The position numbers and the translations under genes were made by a program. Under the pieces are notes generated by a model. That model was given only the letters and a program-made list of their open reading frames with translations. It did not search any database and was not told where the DNA came from. 64,000 nt of DNA from Tubiluchus corallicola (taxonomy: Eukaryota; Priapulida; Priapulimorpha; Priapulimorphida; Tubiluchidae). How positions within the stretch are numbered: the first letter of the stretch is position 1; every line of letters starts with the position of its first letter. Of this stretch, positions 11,646 through 23,149 are shown piece after piece. Where the stretch lies: the NCBI GenBank assembly GCA_030141605.1, contig JAQGDQ010000108.1:370001-434000 (forward strand). Reading direction: 5' to 3'.

Positions 11646-12943
11646 ATAGTTTGCAAGAATGTTTGCGACAACTTAGAAAAAAATTCCCCTATTTTCTCGC
11701 ACAAATAAATGACAAATTAATAATCATGGCCATTTGTGTTCACAAACAATAAGAAAATAAAATATTATCGACTGTTACTGTTTTTGCGCAAGCACCCACA
11801 GCAGGCACTTACTAATTGCAACGATATTGCCGTCTTTCTCTATTTGTCAATGGTTTATTTTATTTCCCTGCTTTACTTTACCGATAATGGCTTGGTATTG
11901 TGAGCTCTCTAACAGCCGACTTCATTCAGTTGACATTATTTATTACAGCATAGTGTTTTCTGTTATCACATCTGAGTTTACAGAAGTGCCTGTAATGTAT
12001 CCTTGCTGTTGTTACAAAAGTCAGCAAACCTGCATGATGCTTCTACGCTAATTGTTTGCTGCTATGAGTTCTGTGAATGGTGTTTTCACTTTTAATACAA
12101 ACCTTTTTGATACAACGCAAATGATGTTTAAAGTAATGGACAATGGTTAGGAAGTGAGAATGTGAATACCTTACAAACAGATGAGGTAACAACCATGAAA
12201 AATTGTTTAGACATTTTGTTCACTGTAATTCGGGTCAGGTACAAGTTATTCCAGTCCATTTCAGAAATTCCCACTAAATGAGATTACTTTTATGATTTAC
12301 AAAAACAACAATATTTTGTAACTTCTTCAATACAACACACCGCGACCCAAGTCCTATTAAACCCGTTTCTAGTACTTCATACTATTCAAATATATCTTCA
12401 GTAGTCCTAACAAGCATTTTAAACAAGTCAGTATTCAGGTTTTGTAAGTTTTTAATTCTATCAGACTCTTAATAGGCCGATTCTGATCATTTGACATTTT
12501 ATAGTAAACAAACTGAACTTACTGCAGTTCTTGTAGTGACTGGTTTCATTTTGTAATTTTAATATGAAGAAGCACAAATACATACGTGTAGTCTTAAACA
12601 GCTTCAGATATACTAATAAAAGCAAATATCAGTGCAAATCAGAACTTCTCTCTAAAACGTAATTCCACTTTAATAAGCTTCTAACAATATATAGCAGAGT
12701 GCTGCATGCAACCCATGGAAATAGCACATATAACACATACATGTAGTAGTATTTTTATATACGAGCTATAATATGCCAGCAGTCTTTAAAATAACATCCC
12801 AGCTGAATTTCTTGTAGCAAAACATTTTTGATACTTATAACACTATGCGAGAATTTTTAACAGAATATTTCCATTGGCAAGTAGGCTTATAATTCAATTC
12901 AATGCGCATTACTCTGCACTTAATCCCACAATATTATTTGAGC
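11646..12943. other. 5' flank of the channel gene and noncoding spacer
   Basis: 11,646-12,036 is collinear with 28,693-29,086 upstream of the right channel, so it holds whatever promoter was co-duplicated. I see no clear TATA box. The rest, to 12,943, lies in the 2.55 kb segment absent from the right unit and shows no gene or repeat I can support. Confidence 0.5.
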
Positions 12944-14440
12944 TCTTGAGACATTGTTTAATTGGTACAAAAAGAAGTTCGATCCATTCACGTAAAGCTA
13001 TAGGAAATAAACCAACACAAGGTTCAGTTAGTCCACCCATGCGCCTGATACCCAATCTGCCAATGTGTAAGTAATACGCTCTTCAATCTGTTCGGTAACT
13101 GAATTGGTAATATGCACTTTAATCGTGTTCAATTTCATTGGATGCACTATTTCTCGAAATTTCCTGTGGCCACAGTGCTGTCATTTTCGCATCCCCATTC
13201 CTCATACAATGTGGTGGCTAACACTGTCCGGTTTTGCCGCTGCGCCTCAAATGTAATATATGGTTTCAAAAGTCGCTGTCTGCAAATCATCTGTTCATAA
13301 TAATCGCCCGCCACTTTTCTATACATTTAATTCGTAGTTGTTCTCAGTATATGGTTCTGGGCATAAGCAGTTCTCCGAGTCTAATAATGATGAAACATTT
13401 TCCTTAAGACATGAGCAAGCCAAAGGCTGATTAGCGCATGCATCGATGCAGAAGGGTACATCACGTTCACCAATAATGTATTTCACAAAGCCTTTGGAAA
13501 ACCAGAAAGTGTGCATCCACAAATCCACAAATACGAACCCAACAAATTCAGCAACATGTTTCTTTAGAATAGTCATAATTTTCTGCGGATGCATAAAGAT
13601 TAAAATGTTCATACTATTCTATCATTGTCTCGTTCTCATACTCAATACATGATCCTCCTCCTCTTTTTGGCAGGTAAATATAGGAAATGCTCTTTACATT
13701 TACTTCTACCACCTCCCCTCCAGTTGTGAACTTCCACTCAGCTCCAGATTGTATTTTAGGAATATGAATATTAAAACGATAGCCAATTAAAAATGGTCAT
13801 CTTTACCAGAGTTTTGAATCTTTAATGGTGGCAATCTTACCAAACTATCAATAGGTGTCTCCAGTTTTACATGCAATTCCAGTGGCAAATCTTTAGCTTA
13901 CAAACTTTTTGCACATCATTTGCTTGCTTGGAGGGTACACAGTGAAGCAGTTTAATCCATCATAACTAACATGCTTAATTGAACAGTTTGGTTTTGCAAA
14001 AAAATGTTGACCATACCTGCAACTTACTTTACTCTTAAAAGAAACATTTAGCGATGTTGCTGGACTTTTAATAGATGCATAATCTATTGCAGATTTAACG
14101 CTGAGCCATTTTTGCATGATGAGTTCATCTAAAACAGGTAAAGATTCAGCAACAGACATTTCATTACCTCTTGGATAGCACACAGACAGAGTTGGATACT
14201 CTAGTAGCTGATTATATATCGGACTTATCTTTGTCTGTGTGATTCTGTTCAAGTATTTGGAAAGCTCTACGCCAGCCACAAATAAAAAAGCAACACTGGC
14301 AACAATAAATATAAAACTCCATGATAAATGTGAAAATCGCATTTTGCACTGCCAATGTTCGCGATACCATGTGTAACGACTTCTGACAAAAATCATTAAA
14401 AATTTGTTGAAACGAGCTCGATTCCATTGTAAAATACTGA
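12944..14440 (-). pseudogene. Older, diverged DEG/ENaC pseudogene
   Basis: Pieces in different minus-strand frames line up in order with the intact channel. These are an N-terminal part with QKSLHM-like sequence, TM1 (LSWSFIFIVASVAFLFVAGV), EYPTLSVC, and CSIKHVSYDGLNCFTVYP; then CSCLKENVSSLL with CLCPEPYTENNYEL; and finally a TM2 remnant near 12,944-13,080. Several frameshifts and stops separate them. It is clearly more diverged from the intact channels than these are from each other, so it predates the A/A' duplication. Unit A' lacks it. Confidence 0.88.
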
Positions 14441-14748
14441 CACGCGTAAAATTGTAACATTAAGATGTTTTCAGTTTGTGAAGTTCCCAAAAAATATTAA
14501 TTCCTGGGGCAATGGCAAGTTAGTTACAGATAGACAAATATTCTTGCCTAGGCAAAACTGACAATTACATCAGGTAAACATCATTTGTACGTTTCAAGAA
14601 CAAGTGAAACCAGGTAAAAGCTTTATTTTCTATAATACTTTTATTCTGTGTTGTTTGCTGAAGCATTGTTCGAGCCACTTTCTGTTGCCTAGTTACGATG
14701 CAGCTTGTCAATTTACATGAAAGCACAGCTTTTACACTAATGGTGTAT

Positions 14749-16040
14749 ACCAATAGGAATGATCTTTAGCTTAGGTTTTTCTCTAAATGGTCCTTTAGCT
14801 TTAAAGTAGTCCAATTTTGTCAATGGATATTCCTGTTGGCAACATGTCCATTATTTCATGCTGCTCTTCCTTCCGTAGAATTAAATGACTGATGCCACCC
14901 AAGCTATGTGACCAATTAGCATATTACTTTTGTTCCTGAAAAAGTTACTACTATAGTTAGTATTAATCTGTATATATTTACAATAAACAAAGCTAATAAA
15001 AATGAACCCAATATAGCAAATTAAAAAAATAATATGAATGTGAGTATAATATGAATTAAATAATAACAATGAGTCTTTTACAAGTTTCCTTATTCAGCTT
15101 TAATATATAAAAAAAATACTTTGCACATTCACCAGAAAGATGGACAGAACCGTATTTAGCTTTTAGTCACTAGAAACTTCTGGTAACTTCAAGGCATCTA
15201 TAGTTCTAATTATGCAAAACTAAATTAACGGATGCATCCATAATCGAAAGTAAGTAATGAATCACTAATGCATTTTAGTTTACTGAATAGCGTTCCAAAC
15301 TGAGATTTGCAAAACTCAGTTTCTACTTGTCAGAAAAATTGGCAGATAGTTTACATTTTTACATTCTTACCATTTTTATTAGTCCAGACTGTTAGTCTTG
15401 CAGAGCATTTAATCTTTGCCTCATTGATCCTTGTACTTTCAGATGCTGCTTGCTTTACACAAGTCCTTTATATACACCACTCCTGTGGCAGTGACAATAG
15501 TCCTCTTTCGTATTTTGGTTGGATGATAGCCAGAATCCTTCATGTATCGACAACTGTTTTCATTTTCAGCATGCTCCCACTACAGAAAACCTGTAAATTA
15601 TAATAGCTTTATAATATTTTTAATAATTAATTTTTGTTTAATTTTTTTATTCAGTTTGTTGTTTTTGTCTTTAGGTCACCTAATTAGCTATCCTTCAGTG
15701 GGCATAAATATGATTATTACTATTAGACACTGGTGAGTTTGCAAAGTTACTGCTGATAATTTAATTTAAGAAACATTGACTTTTTAAGGTTGTAACAGTT
15801 ACCATACATAATTAAGCATTCAAAATTAGAAAAAAACATAAACATTATCGCTCTATATCCTTTGGACCCTTTGCATACTATGACACCAGACTAGATTTGC
15901 TGTCATTGTTGTTGAAACCATACTGATTTCTGAAAATTCATTTTATTTTGTTAGTCTAGTAGTAAATCTCCAGTAGTTATAATATAACTTTTTAGACAAA
16001 TAGTTCTTCGACTGTAATTGCGACAAATTGCACATTCAAT
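14749..16040. other. Unique spacer between unit A and the LINE
   Basis: AT-rich sequence with no match seen to the right-hand unit and no coding signature. If the region arose as a tandem array, the missing SR 3' exons and B segment of the left unit would be expected here. They are not found. Confidence 0.45.
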
Positions 16041-16085
16041 AGATTGTCATCAACACCTAGGTGACTCCACTGGCAAGTTTTCTCA

Positions 16086-19045
16086 CTATAATATGTAATC
16101 CAGCATCCTTGTTATAGGCATGTTCCAATTAGCACGGTGATTAAATTTCAATGGATGATGTTCATAGTGTCTATCTAATTTTGATTTAAATAAATTTACA
16201 GATGTTGCTGTTCTCACATCACAGGGCAATCTATTCCAGATTTCTGGCATCGTACAAGAAAAATAGTCGTATTTACCAGTTTTGTGTGCAGTTATTGATT
16301 TATGAAGAATAGGACCTGATCTTGCTGTACGATGTACTTCTAATTTAACAGGACAATCATCACAGCTGTAAACTCCAGATACATATTTGTATACATCAAT
16401 TAGTTGGCCACGTAAACGTCTAAAAGCTAATGTAGTTAAACCTCTTCGTTTTAACTGACTTTCATACGTCAAGTTCATTAGTTCCGGTAACATGTTGAAA
16501 GCTCTCATTTGGACAGTTTCGACTGGGTCCACTATATATGCCCTAGGACTATTCCAAATACTGCTTCCATACTCCACTTTTGATCGCACAAGTGCCACAT
16601 ATAGAAGCTTGAAAGTTTGCAGATCTAGGTACTTGAAATTCCTCCTTATTAAAGCATTGTTTCGTTTGGCGTTCTTTATGATTTCTGCTATGTGATCTTT
16701 AAAATTTAGTTTATTATCAAGTAATAATCAAAGGTCTTTCTCACAAGCACTAAAGTCCAATTCTGCCGGAATGCCACTTGCATCATACATTTTGTATTTA
16801 TACTCATATCCTGCTCCCACAGATACAACCTTACACTTGTTGAGATGGAACTGCATACCATTTTCAACTGCCCAATCACAGAGCCCTTCTAGATCCAATT
16901 GAAGATCATTACAGTTGGTAAAAGAATCAGATTCAGACCAGATTTTGCTGTCGTCGGCAAAAAGACGAAGAGAATTTCTCACACAACTAGGCAAGTCATT
17001 TATAAATACCACAAATAAACACGGACCTAATACCGAACCTTGCGGTACACCACTAGTAATCAAGGACTCAGTCGATTTGAACCATCAACACAAGTACATT
17101 GACTTCTATTTTCTAAGAAGTTTACTATCCACTGTAAAACTGAACCAGTTATACCACAATTTTTAAGTTTTGCAAACAGAAAGTGATGAGGTACAACATC
17201 AAATGCCTTTTTCAGGTCCAGTAGTATTATATCAAAAGGCTTATTAGCATCTTTTAACTCAAACCATGCATCGTAACATTGTAACAGTTGGGTAACCGTT
17301 GTTCTACCCTTAACAAACCCATGTTGTTCTTCACAAATAATGTTGTATCTTATCAGATGGTTCATTATATGTTTCCGCATGATTTTTTCTGTCACCTTAT
17401 TAATTGTATTTAGTAAGCTAACTGGCCTGTAGTTCGATGGATCTGACTTGTCCCCTTTTTTATGAATGGGAGTAACCTGTGCCACCTTCCATTGTTCAGG
17501 TAACTGACAATCAGCAAAAGACCTATCCAGTAAGGTGTATATAGGCTTAAAAAGCACAGTTCTACATTCATTTAAAATACGTGGATGGTAACTATCTGGA
17601 GCGGATTTGTTTACATTGAGATTTTGTAACTCATAAAGCACCTCTTCTTCAGTTATGGAAACATTGTTGATATCAGGATATTGTTGCACTGTAGTTACTT
17701 CATAGTCAGGAGCATTGGGACTGAATACACTAATGAAAAAATCGTTCAAAATTTGGGCCTTCTCCTCTGAATCAGAGACAAGAATACCTTGGGAATTCTT
17801 CAGTGAATGAATTCTAGACTTTGGCTTCCGAAGCGCATTGATATACTGCCAGAATGCCTTGGGATTACTCTTGCAATTACTTGCTAAAATACGTTCATAT
17901 CTTTTTCTCGCAGTAGTTATAAGGTTTTTCACCACATTACGCCTTGCAGCATACCGTTCATAAGAAAGTTTTGTTCTTCGTCTCTTCCAGTCAAAAAACA
18001 ACTTTTCTTTCTCCTTAATACAGCCAAGCAACTGCTTAGTTAACCAAGGAGGCCGAGGTCGACTACTCTTATTACAAGAACTTGGATAGAAACTAGGCAC
18101 ATATTCATCAACAACTGACATGTACACATTATGAAATTTTGCCCACATATCATCAAGAGTAAGATTACTATTTAAAACATTAATCCAATCAACTTGGCTA
18201 AATGCATTACACATACTGCGGAAATTAACTTTGTTTAAACACATCTTCTTCTGAGGTAGAATTTTGACTGGCAGTACATTTACATTCAAACTAAAATGCA
18301 AGCACACATGGTCACCATTACCTAATGGTGAACTAGATCTCAAATATTTTACCAAATCATCTTGCTCAGTAAAAACTAGATCAAGTAAAGATGGTTCATT
18401 TCCAATGCGATAGCGTGTTGCAAATTTCACGTGTTGAGATAACATGTTCAGCTCAAAGCATTCTAAAAACTCATTTTCCACAGCATTATTGGAGAACTCC
18501 AATTGCCAGTCAATTCCTGGTAAATTAAAGTCACCCAGAATACAGATATTTGATTTGTGAGATTCACAGACATATGAAATCAGTTTAATAAGATTAGCAT
18601 TATCACTGATTGTTGAGGACGGACTTCTGCATATCAGGAGAATACATAAACTTTGATTCTCTTGAAGTTTAATTTTTACACCTACTGCACACTTAAAATA
18701 TTTACAATGTAGTTCAAAAAAGTCAATACTCTGATGAACGTATATAACTACACCACGGCCACAAGAGTTATAAATAGGTATATTATAACCCGGGATTGTT
18801 AACTCAGTTTTGTCTATGTAATTTTCACCAGATTTAGAGTTCACTTCCGTAATTGCAACTACATGATAAATCGTAGAATCCTGAAATAATTTTGTAATTA
18901 ATTCCTGTCTCTTGTTTAAGAATTGATCTGCATTAGTATACAAAACATTAATGTTATTCCCAGAATAAGTCTTAACTTTATTCCATGAGTTACAATATCT
19001 CTTCGGATGCTGTTTACTGCAACCTAGTTCTTTTTCTTTTTCCAT
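16086..19045 (-). pseudogene. LINE ORF2: endonuclease-reverse transcriptase, broken
   Basis: Starts at an ATG at 19,045, overlapping the end of ORF1 by 22 bases in another frame. The AP-endonuclease region shows NADQF, ITEVNSKSGEN, GRGVVIYVH, ILGDFNLPGIDW and GNGDH. The reverse transcriptase shows WKVAQVTPIHKKGDK, NYRPVSLLN, LLDLKKAFDVVPH, GVPQGSVLGP and the catalytic FADD box. A frameshift around 17,064-17,070 separates NRLSP from ITSGVPQGS. Downstream of FADD, after ACEKDL, there is an in-frame TGA at 16,728-16,730; the frame then continues to the natural end at 16,086. Confidence 0.9.
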
Positions 19046-19995
19046 TCGTAGACAACTCCTCTGGCGTAGTTGATGCTCCAGTTTTTTGACGGCTCACGTT
19101 TTTTCTTTTCTTCTAATTCCTTCATGAGTACCTTTCTTTCTTCACGATGTTTGAAAGTTAAATCTGGCCGCACAAACATATTTCCAATTTCACGATTGTC
19201 TGAATCACAAGTCTGACGATATGCTTCTAAAATCCTTGTTTTATCTGCATAAGACTCAACTTGGAATTTGAGCATGTCGTTACCTTTTTGATCTTTAGCT
19301 TTCAGACGAAATATATTGGTAACAGGCTTTACATTACTGACACCAATTTTATCCAAGAAGGCATTTATCATCTCATCGTTTCTTTGTTGTAGCTCATGCT
19401 TGCTTAGATTAGAATCCACCATGGGTACATTTCCTAACACAAGCCGTGTTTTTATTTTTTCACGTTCCCGCATTTCTTGCACTTCATTTACTATTTGGGA
19501 ATTCACCTTACTATTAATGGTGCTGTCAATCGAATTTTCTAGCTCGCTCACTTTTGCAGATACACCCATCACCTTGTCCGCACAACTATGAACATCATCG
19601 GTAATTTTATCTACTCGAGCCTTTAGTGTACGATGTTGTTCCTCTAATTTAGCAACAGATAACAATATCGAAGCAAAGGTGGTGTTACATTTGTTACAAT
19701 ACCAATGAAGATTCATATTGCCTTTCATAAGTATTTTGTAGGTATCCGAATCCACATTCTCACATTTTACATGATGCCAAAAGCAACATATTTCACACTG
19801 CAAGGCCTGATCATCCCGCTGTACTTCTTCACTACATGATCCACATTTAGGAGACAACTCAGCACTGCTATCATCAAAAGTATTGTTTTCCATACTAGCG
19901 GATAACTGTCGATTACTATAACTACCCTTATTCAGAGATCCGGTTGCTGAATTTCTTAAATTACGACGCTTAGGATTGGTAACTGTATGGCTCAT
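19024..19995 (-). CDS. LINE ORF1 with PHD-type zinc finger and coiled coil
   Basis: The frame is open further upstream to 20,025, but the first ATG giving MSHTV is at 19,995, so I place the start there (323 aa). A C4HC3 PHD-like finger begins CGSC...CEICCFWHHVKC and ends WYCNKC. A heptad-like coiled coil follows (LEEQHRTLKARVDKITDD, VSELENSIDS). The basic C-terminal half resembles LINE ORF1 nucleic-acid-binding regions. PHD fingers in ORF1 are known from CR1/L2-group LINEs. In such elements the protein packages the element RNA. Confidence 0.82.
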   Translation of the reverse strand: MSHTVTNPKRRNLRNSATGSLNKGSYSNRQLSASMENNTFDDSSAELSPKCGSCSEEVQRDDQALQCEICCFWHHVKCENVDSDTYKILMKGNMNLHWYCNKCNTTFASILLSVAKLEEQHRTLKARVDKITDDVHSCADKVMGVSAKVSELENSIDSTINSKVNSQIVNEVQEMREREKIKTRLVLGNVPMVDSNLSKHELQQRNDEMINAFLDKIGVSNVKPVTNIFRLKAKDQKGNDMLKFQVESYADKTRILEAYRQTCDSDNREIGNMFVRPDLTFKHREERKVLMKELEEKKKREPSKNWSINYARGVVYEWKKKKN

Positions 19996-20428
19996 TATGC
20001 TCACATAAAAATCGTTTTGACGCAAATGAGACCTTTAAGTTTACTTAGTAGTTTGCGACAGCATTAATCACCCGCATACAAGTCAAGCACTTTACATCGT
20101 GAGTATAGAGTCTATCACGTAATCAATATAATAATGTCACAGTTGTTGTTGACACTTTATTTTTGCACAAATTTACGAAAAAAAAGTTATAATATGGTCG
20201 AATTTATATGAAAGTTTAGAATTTTTAATTAACATCGGAAAAAACATGTCCACGTGGAATCACCGTGGCGCCACCTGCTTATTTATTCACCAGACTTCAC
20301 AAATGGATACATACATAACACCGTCCTTGACCCCGTAAAGCTTTATCCTCATTTGTGTGCTATACTAGATTGGTAAGTTCAAGACCAGCTTCTTACGTGT
20401 TGCTGGTACTATACAAACTGATCACAAC

Positions 20429-21442
20429 ATGGCTAAAGTGTGTGTAATAGGGGCTGGAGTCATTGGACTCTCATCTGCTCTTGCAATTCAAGAAAAACTG
20501 CCTAGTGCCACGATAACAATCATAGCAGAAGAAGTTTCTCCACAACTGACCAGTGATGTTGCTGCAGCTTTGTGGATGCCACATTTGCTACCAGAAACTC
20601 TAGCAAACCGTAAGTGGATTACACGAACATTTCAGCACTTGTCTAGCCTGCTAAAGACAGACTGCCAAACACAATGTGGTGTTACGCTTATTTCTGTCTA
20701 TGAATTATTTAAACAACATAACTATAAATTTCCATGGTGGAAAGACATCCCATATGGGTGTAGGAAAGTTTCCGAAAAAGAACTGGCTGTTTTTCCAGGG
20801 CATAAAGATGGATTTCTCTATACAACAGTTCTGGCTGATACAAAATACTACATGCCTTGGTTGACACAAAAGTTTGTGAACAATGGTGGAATACTGATTA
20901 GAAAGAACATCAGCAGCTTTGAGGATCTTTCAGGACAATATGATATTGTCGTCAATTGTGCAGGTGTGGGGTCAAGATTTATTGCAAAAGATAAAAGTGT
21001 ATTTCCTATCCAAGGACAAGCTTTGAAAGTAGAAGCACCGTGGTTGAAGATGGCTGTAATGTCAATAGACTCTAGTAAAAGCTATTATTCATATATAATC
21101 CCTGGTATAGATGCCGTAACATTGGGAGCAAGCCAAGATAAGGACAAATGGGATATTAAGGTAAACCCATTAGTAAGCAAACAAATTTTTGAAGATTGTG
21201 GTGAGCTCTGTCATAGTTTAAAAGATGCCAAAATACTCAAAGAAACTGTTGGACTAAGACCAGGGAGGCCATCGGTTAGACTAGAATACGAATACGTAAC
21301 TACAAATAGGAAGCCAGTACATGTTGTGCACAACTATGGGCATGGTGGATCTGGTTATACATTACATTGGGGCTGCGCTGTTGAGGTTGCAAACCTAGTT
21401 AATCGGGTTTTGCTAAAACCACGTCAGAAAGCAAAATTGTGA
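20429..21442 (+). CDS. D-amino-acid/D-aspartate oxidase family flavoenzyme (right copy, intact)
   Basis: Intronless, 337 aa, full family length. FAD motif GAGVIG is at residues 8-13, TSDVAA at 41-46, NCAG at 176-179, PIQGQ at 193-197, SYIIPG at 221-226, and VTLGAS at 230-235. GLRPGRPSVRLE spans 275-286 with the carboxylate-binding Arg at 284. NYGHGGSGYTLHWG is at 302-315 and the PTS1-like AKL at 335-337. Oxidative deamination of D-amino acids in peroxisomes is the family role. The usual RGQ triplet is QGQ here, whereas the neighbouring paralogue keeps RGQ. The position after VTLGG where I recall D-aspartate oxidases having Arg is not Arg, so I do not choose between DAO and DDO. Confidence 0.93.
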   Translation: MAKVCVIGAGVIGLSSALAIQEKLPSATITIIAEEVSPQLTSDVAAALWMPHLLPETLANRKWITRTFQHLSSLLKTDCQTQCGVTLISVYELFKQHNYKFPWWKDIPYGCRKVSEKELAVFPGHKDGFLYTTVLADTKYYMPWLTQKFVNNGGILIRKNISSFEDLSGQYDIVVNCAGVGSRFIAKDKSVFPIQGQALKVEAPWLKMAVMSIDSSKSYYSYIIPGIDAVTLGASQDKDKWDIKVNPLVSKQIFEDCGELCHSLKDAKILKETVGLRPGRPSVRLEYEYVTTNRKPVHVVHNYGHGGSGYTLHWGCAVEVANLVNRVLLKPRQKAKL

Positions 21443-22053
21443 ATAAGGCTATTTTTTTTAATTTTTCCAGGAAGATTGTAAATTATCATGATGAAAAGCG
21501 GAAAAATAGCGTCTCATTAAAACATTTTTGTAACGATTGTCTAGGTAATTATTTATTACATTGTGTAGTATGCTGATAATAAAAAAAACTTTTGTTGTAA
21601 ACCAAGCAAGTGCATAGTTTAGGGTACATTTATTTACCTAGCTTGCCTACAGTGGGGATTAAGTGCACATAAAGGTAAGCTCTTATCTTATAAGTGTCAA
21701 TATGCACATGTAGGGGTGAATGTTTCATGATCACATACAAATTTTTTACAAGGACATTTCAATTTGCGAAATTTTTGGTTGTGAACTGTACTTTGGTTGT
21801 GTTTACTGTGTTAGTTTGCATAAAAACAAACTTTAACTTGCATTGTGTTATATACTACTAAATTTGATGTTAGAATAGCAACACGACAAAAAACTCCGTG
21901 AAACAAATTTTCACTGGAGTTTTTCTAATCCCATCTCTAATAGATAACATGAAATTGGACTCTGCCTCTCTGTCCTTGAATTTATAACAGTCTACGCTTG
22001 AGGTTCAGCCAGCATTACGCACAGTACAGTCTGACTGGTGTGATTGTGTGACC

Positions 22054-22061
22054 TATATATA
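22054..22061 (+). promoter_or_regulatory. TATA-like box of the second oxidase
   Basis: TATATATA lies about 70 bases upstream of the ATG at 22,130, which would leave a 5' leader of about 40 bases. In the left, dead copy the matching bases read ctatgtaa and the sequence just downstream is deleted. Confidence 0.45.
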
Positions 22062-22129
22062 GACTCTGCTAAAACTGTAGTACAAAACATTTTCAAAATA
22101 CAATACAATTTTAACGCTAAATCTGTGTC

Positions 22130-23149
22130 ATGGCTCGAGTGTGTGTAATAGGAGCAGGCATCATTGGACTTTCTACAGCTGTTGCAATTCAAGAGAAGCT
22201 GCCTAGTGCAAAAGTGACAATCGTAGCAGAAAGTTTCTCTCCTAGCCTAACAAGTGATGTTGCAGCAGGTTTCTGGGAACCACACCTATTAGGAGACACC
22301 AACGTCCAACTGCAGCGCAAATGGTCAACACAAACATTCCATCATCTAGTACGATTACTAAACTCCGATCAGCAAAAGCAATGCGGAATTGTGCTAATCA
22401 CAGCATACCAGTTTTCTGAGAATAATGATCCAGATGTCCCCTGGTGGACAAATGTTGTACTCGGTTTCCGGAGAGTCACAAAACTGGAACTCAAAGCTTA
22501 TCCAGGCCATAAAAATGGTTTTCAATACACCACAGTTTTGGCTGATCCAAAATACTACATTCCCTGGCTGACAGAGAAATTTCTCACTAATGATGGAAAA
22601 ATGGTTAAAGGAAGAATCAGTAACTTTCAACAACTGTTTGGAGATTATGACACAGCGGTAAACTGCACAGGCGTCGGATCGAAATTTCTTACCAACGACA
22701 ATGATGTAATTCCAATTCGTGGGCAAGTATTGAAAGTGGAAGCACCGTGGGTGAAAATGGCAATGATATCTGTGACTGAAAACACAAATGAAAAGACTTT
22801 TCCGTATATAATTCCTGGAATAGATGCCGTAACATTGGGAGGGACGCATGAAGAGGGAGAATGGGAAATGACAGCCAATGAAGCCGTAAGTGCGAACATA
22901 TTACGGAAATGCACAAAGCTTTGCCCAAGCCTGAAACATGCCAAAGTACTTAAAACAGCTGTTGGCCTGAGACCAGGAAGATCATCGGTTAGATTAGAGT
23001 ATGAAAACATGTCTACAGACAAGGGACTAGTACATGTAGTGCATAATTATGGACACGGGGGGTCCGGGTACACTGTACATTGGGGTTGTGCCGTTGAGGC
23101 AGCAAATCTGGTTAATCAGATTTTACTGAAACCATTAGCAAAGTTGTGA
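22130..23149 (+). CDS. D-amino-acid/D-aspartate oxidase family flavoenzyme, second paralogue (intact)
   Basis: Intronless, 339 aa. It has the GAGIIG FAD motif (residues 8-13), TSDVAAGFWEPH, NCTGVGSKF, the canonical PIRGQV, TFPYIIPGIDAVTLGG, GLRPGRSSVRLEYE and HNYGHGGSGYTVHWG, and ends in AKL, a PTS1-type signal. It is about half identical to the gene 690 bases upstream, so the pair arose before the unit duplication and may differ in substrate. His follows VTLGGT where mammalian D-aspartate oxidase, from memory, carries Arg, so specificity is open. It keeps every motif expected for activity and is the best-preserved of the four copies. Confidence 0.93.
   Translation: MARVCVIGAGIIGLSTAVAIQEKLPSAKVTIVAESFSPSLTSDVAAGFWEPHLLGDTNVQLQRKWSTQTFHHLVRLLNSDQQKQCGIVLITAYQFSENNDPDVPWWTNVVLGFRRVTKLELKAYPGHKNGFQYTTVLADPKYYIPWLTEKFLTNDGKMVKGRISNFQQLFGDYDTAVNCTGVGSKFLTNDNDVIPIRGQVLKVEAPWVKMAMISVTENTNEKTFPYIIPGIDAVTLGGTHEEGEWEMTANEAVSANILRKCTKLCPSLKHAKVLKTAVGLRPGRSSVRLEYENMSTDKGLVHVVHNYGHGGSGYTVHWGCAVEAANLVNQILLKPLAKL

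Larger units (their letters stand above)
4371..14748 (+). repeat. Duplicated unit A (oxidase pair + DEG/ENaC)
   Basis: This region aligns collinearly with 20,323-29,233. Matching landmarks are the 'ccttgacc..gtaaagctttatc' leader, both oxidases, the 5.6-6.1 kb spacer, the DEG/ENaC gene, and the tail ending in 'cactaatggtgta'. Compared with the right unit, A lacks the extra channel insert (its counterpart site is 9,386-9,430) and keeps 12,037-14,587, which is absent from the right unit. Spacers differ by a few percent, for example about 6 differences in about 270 bases upstream of the second oxidase. Confidence 0.9.
16041..20310 (-). mobile_element. Decayed non-LTR retrotransposon, CR1/L2-type LINE
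   Basis: A near full-length element reads right to left: 5' UTR (about 20,000-20,310), ORF1, ORF2, and a short 3' UTR below 16,086. ORF2 has an endonuclease plus reverse transcriptase order typical of the CR1/L2 group. ORF2 contains one frameshift (about 17,064-17,070) and one stop (16,728-16,730), so the copy is inactive. Exact ends and target-site duplication could not be fixed. Its 5' border lies within about 15-30 bases of the start of unit A' (20,323). Confidence 0.88.
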
